The notes under the pieces were generated by a model. That model was not told the DNA's origin. It was given only the letters and a program-made list of their open reading frames with translations, and ran no database searches. The position numbers and the translations under genes are program-made. Positions 58,362 to 64,000 of a DNA stretch of 64,000 nucleotides are shown piece after piece (position 1 is the stretch's first letter; every line of letters starts with the position of its first letter). The stretch is from Carposina sasakii (Eukaryota; Arthropoda; Insecta; Lepidoptera; Carposinidae): the NCBI GenBank assembly GCA_014607495.2, contig CP053148.1, positions 9,858,001-9,922,000 on the forward strand. The letters run 5' to 3'.

Positions 58362-58400
58362 CCTACGGTTTCTGGATTTCCTACGGTTTCTGGATTTTAT
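58362..58400. repeat. 18-bp tandem repeat, about 2 copies
   Basis: TTTCCTACGGTTTCTGGA occurs twice in tandem with a partial third. Confidence 0.7.
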
Positions 58401-58470
58401 CTTAGATTCCGCCTTATATTACATCATTATTGTGTGTGTGTACCTATATATCTAAGTACTAGAAACTTAC

Positions 58471-58602
58471 TTTTCGTATAGAGAGATTTATTTCCAGGTG
58501 TTATTTTATTTACTTTTGCAGATTTGATTGTAGATGCGGATTTATTTTTCCATGTTACAGTTTTATTTGGCACCACTGCTGTAGTACCTTTGCTCACTTT
58601 TT
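58471..58602 (-). CDS. Internal exon B of unknown host gene
   Basis: Minus strand, 132 nt between acceptor TTTGTTTTCTAG and donor GTAAGT. Only one frame is open: KVSKGTTAVVPNKTVTWKNK then SASTIKSAKVNKITPGNKSL. It is phase 1 at both ends, compatible with exon A upstream and exon C downstream. KTVTW fits the RVxF-type docking motif for protein phosphatase 1 ([RK]x[VI]x[FW]), but such short motifs arise by chance. Very Lys/Ser/Thr-rich, consistent with a disordered nuclear region. No family named. Confidence 0.5.
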
Positions 58603-59258
58603 CTAGAAAACAAATGATAAGGTCAGATCTCAGATGAGGGGTCAGATTGTGGCTATTTAGTTTTAACCTAAAAATACAAAAAGTTTAGGTCGTACCTATT
58701 ACTAATACGTAATTACATGTATTTATGGTACATTTATTACTTGCCAGTGTCAGATCAGGTTAAAATAGAGATTATTCACATATCTATAGTTCTAACCGCA
58801 TGTGGCCGGGCCGTCTGCACCTAGTTCTACTTCTAACTAAGAATAAGAAAGCCAGATAAAAATAAATGTAGTTCATGGAGAAGAAATAAAAGAGGAGTAG
58901 CGGCTAAGTATATTTTCATACAAAATAGTGTGCCGTTGAGCGGGGGTGAAGAATGGGACGAGAGGAGCATTGAACACTGTAGCCCTGCCCATTTACATAG
59001 AAACCACCTTGTAGTGACCAGTCAAATTACTTGCTCATTATCAATATGGTTCAAGATTGTTTTACTAGTGCAATTACTCATCGCTAAATGGCAATAGAGT
59101 AAAAAAGTACCCTGATGAAAGCACTAGTGTCTTTGTAATTTTAATGCGGTTACATTTCGGAGCACAAGCGTGTGGTTACAGCTACTGCGTTACACTAGCG
59201 CTGAAGCTCGGCCCCTTTCATGACGTCATGGCCTCTCCTCAATTTCCACACGACTCAC
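58603..59258. other. Putative intron between exons B and A
   Basis: No other frame or repeat recognised. A single plus-strand open frame at 59144 has no motif. Confidence 0.3.
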
Positions 59259-59484
59259 TTCATAATCCCACCTCCTCTTTTATACCTTCTTCATGGTGTA
59301 GTTGCACATCGGTAGTAGTCGTAACATAATATCTAAGAATTTACAAGACTTACCTTTTTCTTTTGGCATCATTCATAGTCCCACCTCCTCTTTTATACCT
59401 TCTTCATGGTGTAGTTGCACATCGGTAGTAGTCGTAACATAATATCTAAGAATTTACAAGACTTACCTTTTTCTTTTGGCATCA
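59259..59484. repeat. 113-bp tandem duplication covering a splice donor
   Basis: 59259-59371 and 59372-59484 are nearly identical (one A/G difference seen). Each contains the end of exon A and its donor (minus strand GATGCCAAAAGAAAAAG then GTAAGT). Only the right-hand copy keeps the exon's acceptor. Confidence 0.9.
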
Positions 59485-59499
59485 TCCGCCGAAAAAAGT
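59467..59499 (-). CDS. Short exon A of unknown host gene
   Basis: 33-nt minus-strand exon between acceptor TTTATTTTCAG and donor GTAAGT, reading FFRRMMPKEK in the phase that continues into exon B (split Glu codon). Upstream exons were not identified. Alternatively ATGATG inside it could be a translation start. Short exons are easy to imagine by chance, so support rests on matched splice sites and phase. Confidence 0.4.
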
Positions 59500-60424
59500 C
59501 TGAAAATAAATCGTTTTATACCAAGTATACATTAAGGCAGACTATATCAGTAGGCTAATTACGTAACTTGCAGAAGCAAAGCGATAGCAATGCTACAGCG
59601 AAAATTGAGAGTGAGTGCGCAGGACGAGCGCGAGGTGTCCTCCCGCGCTTGCCTCCTGCAAATTAATTAGGTAATAACCCGCTCGGCCGTCTTTAACCGA
59701 TCACAGCGGGATTCAGATCGAGTAGGCGCTCGGCGGTGCGTTCGGCACTTTACCTATATATATATATATATATAGGTAGGTCTATATCAGTTCATCTTGG
59801 CTTGAGCCGATATCTTGTATTGGAACGTGAAAGTTATCGCAGCGTCGTCGTTTTGAAGTGATCGGACTCCATTTTGGTGAATGCGTCAACCCTACATGAA
59901 AGCGATCAAATGTATGGCCTTATGGCGGCGCGTGTATCTAGAAGCGCTGACGCAAGAGGCCTAATGTTCACTCGTTCTTAAGAGAGTTTTAGATGAAGTC
60001 GAATTTGAATGTTTACATATCATACCTACATAACCTCAAACCTCACGCTTATGTCCCATTCCCATAGACTATAGGCAGAAAAACTACAGATCTCCATTTA
60101 GTACGTACGTTCCAAACATAGCCACCTCTTTCGCTTCATCCACATTCACTGAATTTTTCATACATTCTCGTGGGTTTCGGTTGCTCTTGACCTTTCTTTA
60201 AATCTGGGTCCAATGAGATCCAGTAAGGATGTTTTTACGCGACGTAACGCTATCTATTCGCAAGAAAAATCTATGAAATATGACAGTTTGACGATAGCGT
60301 TACGGACTATCGATCTGTAGGGTAAGCACTGCGTAGGTAGTTATCCTTAGGATCCTTCCCCGCATTTCCATCTACTCCTGCCATATACAGGGTGCTATTT
60401 CGTTGACACCGTTTACGAGGGGCA
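59500..60424. other. No gene proven; decayed MITE scrap
   Basis: 59560-59680 loosely resembles the MITE at 33550-33841 (AATTACGTAA, GCAGAAGCAAAGCG). A (TA)n run is at 59754-59775. A minus-strand frame around 60090-60230 (WISLDPDLKKGQEQPKPTRM) looks faintly coding but is unsupported by splice sites. Confidence 0.35.
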
Positions 60425-60580
60425 CGTAATCGGATTGCCGATTAGTGTAGTAGGTAGGTTGCTATGCCTATGACGCCATAGGTCCTGGGTTCGAATCCCG
60501 GTAGGTGCAAACATTGATATGATAAATATTAACGTTTGTTTCCGAGTCATGGATGTGTCTATACTTATCTATGTATTTAT
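60425..60580 (+). repeat. tRNA-derived SINE
   Basis: TAGTAGGTAGGTTGCTATGC followed by the B-box CTGGGTTCGAATCCCGG, then a non-tRNA body with TTCCGAGTCATGGATGTGTC. The tRNA fold is poor, so it is not a tRNA gene. Confidence 0.6.
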
Positions 60581-60581
60581 A

Positions 60582-60640
60582 CAGGGTGTAACAAAAAGGG
60601 TATGTTAAGCGAAAGACTACGTAAATAGCCCACTAACTCA
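60582..60640. repeat. Solo end of family A MITE
   Basis: ACAGGGTGTAACAAAAAGGG then ATGTTAAGCGAAAGACTACG matches the outer 55 bp of family A. The other half is absent. Confidence 0.85.
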
Positions 60641-61497
60641 CCCTGAAATGTCTGTAGGCAAGACTGTTTTTTTTTATGAGAGACCAGCTCACGTTCTGCT
60701 GATTATCGATACTCCTCATAATGTTTGCATATATGTACAACTCACTCAAATTATATTGATCTTCTTGCTATTTCGAAACATGAAGCAGACTTTCCCAAAA
60801 CTCACCAAGGGATATGGAAGAAGATGGAGAAATCAGAGTACAATTTATGACGACGATTAACTTCACAGAAATCGTTAATGATATAGCAGACGTACAATTT
60901 GATGATATTATCGCGAAGTTGGAAGTGCCATTGAAAAATACTAGAGATGCGCCGAATATTCGAATTCGGCGTATTCGGCAACTTTTTCACTATTTGTATT
61001 CGGCCGAATCATTCGGTCTGGGCGCCGAATATATTCGGTTCGAGTATTTTCATATTTTTGCCTACACGTACGGTATAGCGCTGAGGACAAAAACTTCTTA
61101 TGTGACATTTATGTTCTACTAACGGCCGACCACAACTTTTTCCGCGTGAAAGGTTATTACATCCGTGCAAAATCGATCTTTTAGACCTTGATTTTTTTGT
61201 GGATCGATTCATCAGGTCACGATCGAATCGATTTAAAAATCGATATTTTTTGGAAAGAATTGCCATCCCTAACAGACAGCGCGGTGGGCGGTGAGGTACG
61301 ACACGCTCACCATTTAGCCAGCAACGACACGTTAGAACTTTGATTATATAAAATTCTCAGATTGAGGCTTACGTCTACCAATACGTCCCTAAACAGGAGT
61401 GAGAACTATTCATCCTAACAACTTTTTTCGCCCCTCAGTATCCGTTGTGTTAGGCAAGTGTACGCACACGTCACGTGAGAAATATATTAAATATATA

Positions 61498-61574
61498 ATG
61501 GCGTGTTGCGCAGTAAAAGTTTGTCGTAATTACAAAGGATGCCTAAAATCTTCGGCGGAAATAAGTTATCATCG
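61498..61574 (+). CDS. THAP-like zinc-finger first exon
   Basis: ATG at 61498 opens MACCAVKVCRNYKGCLKSSA then EISYHR and hits donor GTAAGT at 61575, phase 2. The spacing of early Cys residues followed by a Ser/Tyr-His-Arg end fits the first half of a THAP (C2CH) DNA-binding domain, which in many genes is split just there by an intron. No second exon (FP...W motif) was found within the element. THAP domains occur in P and Kolobok transposases as well as host genes. The location inside a TIR element favours a transposase remnant. Could also be chance given 25 codons. Confidence 0.45.
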
Positions 61575-61870
61575 GTAAGTAACGCAGAATTATCCATATT
61601 TTAATAAATAATGGAAGAAATAATTTACCATTTTCAATTTAAAATAGCGCGAACGAGGTGAGATTGACAGTTCTATTGAGTTACCAGCTATAAATTTTAT
61701 ACCCCTCAAAGACTTAAAAATAATGCACGGACTATGTTCCGATTTTTTCGCATTATTTTATATTTTCCTTTAGATTGTAATAATAGCACACAATGATTCT
61801 TGAAAAGAATTGCGATTATTCTACGCGTTTTGTATTGCTAAATAATAATATCTAATCTCAAAATCATTCA

Positions 61871-62220
61871 AAGTAGCCGCCATTTTGAACTTTTTAGTTA
61901 AGAGCCGGATTGCCTTCAAATTCGCCATCATGGGTTCCTGGCAGTTCCAAAACACATTTCTGATGTCAAAAATATTAAAAGTGACCGCCATTTTGAACTT
62001 TTTAGTTAAGAACCGGATTGCTACCAAAATCGACATCTGAGGTTCCTTGCAGTTCTGAAACACATTTCCGATGTAAAAAATATTAAAGTAGCCGCCATTT
62101 TGAACTTTTTAGTTAAGAGCCGGATTGTTTCCAAAATCGATATCTAAGGTTCCTTGCAGTTCCCAAACACACTGCAAGGAACCTCAGATATCGATTTTTG
62201 AAACAATCCGGCTCTTAACT
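61871..62220. repeat. 107/108-bp minisatellite with inverted terminal copy
   Basis: CCGCCATTTTGAACTTTTTA occurs at 61877, 61985 and 62092. The last unit ends in a fold-back: arms 62111-62160 and 62171-62220 pair at 48 of 50 positions around a 10-nt loop. A long open frame across it (repeated TKKFKMA) is a by-product of the repeats. Confidence 0.85.
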
Positions 62221-62669
62221 AATATTTTTTAAATATTTTTTAATATTTTAATATATATATAATTTGACATATTTTAAAATTCCATGAGTAAATCACAGTT
62301 ATTGTTTTAAAAAAAAACTTGTCTTTGTGCTAAACAATATTATGTATTATAATTTATTTTCATGAACAGATATTTTTATGTTTTTCCCAATTTACAAGGT
62401 AATATGCCATAAGCTGGCATCCCTATGCACCGACACAATGACAACTTCTGTGACGTCACGCTTGTATTCTACTTTTAAAATCAAAAAAGTTGGACCGTTT
62501 TTCTTGCAGCGTCACTCGGTCTTAGTCTAAGCGTTAGAACTTGTTTGCGCGGCAAAACAATCAAATGGTAAACCGAATAATTCGGCCGAATATTCGGTTC
62601 GGTAAAGATTAAACCGAATACTATTCGGTATTCGGTTATTCGGTGAAACCAGTATTCGGCGCATCTCTA

Positions 62670-64000
62670 ATTATTATCAAGGCATAGTAAAACAACGAAA
62701 TATGTAATGTGCTATACCCGCTTCTGCTAACGGTCGCAGGAGTCGTACCCAGTTTGGACCTCCAAAAGTGGGCAGTCTAATAGATGTGCTGTGCCCGCTT
62801 CTGCTGACGACGCAGGAGCTGTACCCGGTTTAGATCTCCAAAAGTGTGCAGGAGTAGGAAGTCTCGTAGACGTGCTGTATACTGTGAAACTCTTTTTTGG
62901 TACATTCATACATAGGTACATATTGTAATTAAAACTTCCTACAACAAATATGGTACACAAGAGAATGAAGTATTTAAAGTATTTCGCTGTCCATTCGTTA
63001 TAATGTTCCTTATTACAGTCACGATAGAGATTAATTTCCTACGTAGTTAAAAAATACTTTAAAGTATCTGGACACCTGGTTTTTAGCCGTAGTACGAATT
63101 GATGGACGTACTTTGAAGCCCTGGTACGCAAATCGTCATGTACGACCCATGTCTACATTGTTCACACTTCGCCTATATTTGACTTTATTATCAGTGATTG
63201 GAATATGTGCGTTTACCTAATTATCTGCGAAGTAGTAGAAAAAGGAACTACGTTCGCCACGTTGAAATATCATTTCGTTCGGTAACACATGGCGACATCT
63301 TCAGTTTACTAATAAGTTGGTAAATATAAATGAGAAAAGTGATAAAAGTGACTAAGGGTTTTCACACATAATCACTATATACGACGACATCGTGTCGTAC
63401 GAAAAAAACCTTTTCGATTCGTACCACGATGCGGCGTCGTTTCACGATGCGACGTCGCGTTGCTTCGTGGAAATCTACGAGAATCATAAAAATTTTGTTT
63501 ATAAGTTATTATCTAAGGCCTACTTAACGAACTACACATTTGTTTTCCTGGAAAATGAAAAAACAATATGTAAAATTTTTCGATATTTACCTGGCTGTCA
63601 CAAACACCCTTTATGCTACAAGATTTTAGGCAAGCCTTGAGGTTGGATTGAATGAAGATGAATCGGTCAAAGACTAAGGTTTAAAGGTTATGACAAATGG
63701 CGTAAAACGTAAGGTTGAGGCTGCCCGTCTAGGGCAGGAGATACAATTTGTCTATCTCTCTCAGCCATTTATGTTAAGAACGGAGAGAGATAGACCTGAC
63801 TAAGATTAGGTTTACTGCCGGAATCGATCCTACTGTCAACATCCCTATTCACGCATGCGCAATCGCTCAAATGTATGGCCTTAAGGAAAAAAAATTGTTC
63901 GCGAATAAAAACATCCTGTATTCTTTTTGTTAAACGATTTTCATCCATCTTCTCCATATGACTAAACCATTCAAGTGTTGAATAAATATTATGTATTACC
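62670..64000. other. No proven gene; small tandem pair
   Basis: A pair of about 78-bp repeats (CCCGCTTCTGCTAACGGTCG at 62718 and CCCGCTTCTGCTGACGACGC at 62796) runs from 62709 to 62870. An 82-codon open frame at 63392-63640 has no recognisable motif. A maT/family B-like end ACATCCTGTA lies near 63910. Confidence 0.4.

Larger units (their letters stand above)
60942..62669. mobile_element. hAT-like element with ATTCGG-rich ends
   Basis: TAGAGATGCGCCGAATA at the left is exactly mirrored by TATTCGGCGCATCTCTA at the right (17 bp). Both subterminal zones are dense in ATTCGG/CCGAAT, as in many hAT elements. The flanking 8-bp sequences do not match, so the target duplication has decayed or the class is different. 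Inside are a THAP-like exon (61498-61574) and a minisatellite with inverted end (61871-62220). Confidence 0.7.

Noticed and set aside
60090..60230. Possible minus-strand exon (WISLDPDLKKGQ...)
   Set aside because: Looks faintly coding, but no acceptor or donor in phase with exon A was identified.
61821..62063. 80-codon repetitive frame (TKKFKMA repeats)
   Set aside because: Produced by translation of the 107/108-bp minisatellite.
63392..63640. 82-codon frame
   Set aside because: Composition is plausible but no family, splice or promoter evidence; not called as a gene.

Overview
This window looks like repeat-dominated nuclear DNA from a moth or butterfly (Lepidoptera). The evidence is AT-rich, intron-bearing host exons embedded in insect transposon families. 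These include RTE-clade LINEs with the tail CAGTGGACTGCAATAGGCT, maT-type (DD37D) mariners, PIF/Harbinger, hAT, Helitron-like and Copia, Gypsy and BEL/Pao elements, plus tRNA-headed SINEs. No bacterial signals, CRISPR array or functional tRNA/rRNA gene were seen. Every assignment is by eye from translated motifs and repeat symmetry; no database search was run.

Host genes. (1) The plus-strand 3' half of a membrane-associated guanylate kinase of the p55/MPP family occupies five exons between 13431 and 27842 (SH3 half, hook, guanylate-kinase domain, stop codon). All junction phases agree, and the introns are full of transposons. (2) A minus-strand gene of unknown identity is proposed from three phase-compatible exons (59467-59499, 58471-58602, 50796-51142). 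It encodes a basic protein with a possible PP1-docking motif. (3) A minus-strand BESS-motif C-terminal frame (57868-58272) lies between two of those exons. (4) A THAP-like first exon (61498-61574) sits inside a terminal-inverted-repeat element and may be a transposase remnant.

Layout. 1-13400: LINE fragments (RTE, Jockey/CR1-like), several palindromic MITEs and a mariner scrap. 13431-27842: MAGUK gene, with an RTE copy in one intron. A nested stack lies in another: a maT mariner split by a Harbinger element (TSD TAA), itself split by a Helitron-like element carrying a tandem tRNA-SINE. 28342-30695: a 2.35-kb element with inverted arms of about 550-600 bp. 32013-33027: a second maT transposase pseudogene. 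33550-45200: hairpin MITEs, a CGATA-rich hAT-like element, a Helitron-like element with an internal satellite array, and a BEL/Pao remnant hit by a hAT MITE with an exact 8-bp TSD.

46592-50494: the most striking structure, a palindrome of about 3.9 kb with two 1,822-bp arms that look identical, centred exactly on a 259-bp palindromic MITE. The MITE's own two halves are diverged while the flanking arms are not, which points to hairpin-primed (fold-back) copying, either in the genome or during library making. 50500-64000: host exons, a hAT fragment, a Helitron-like copy, a deleted Copia with TSD TATAA, a Gypsy remnant, a fold-back element and a hAT-like element with an internal minisatellite. 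The window is best read as a host locus overrun by nested transposons. I do not see a coherent new multi-gene system.
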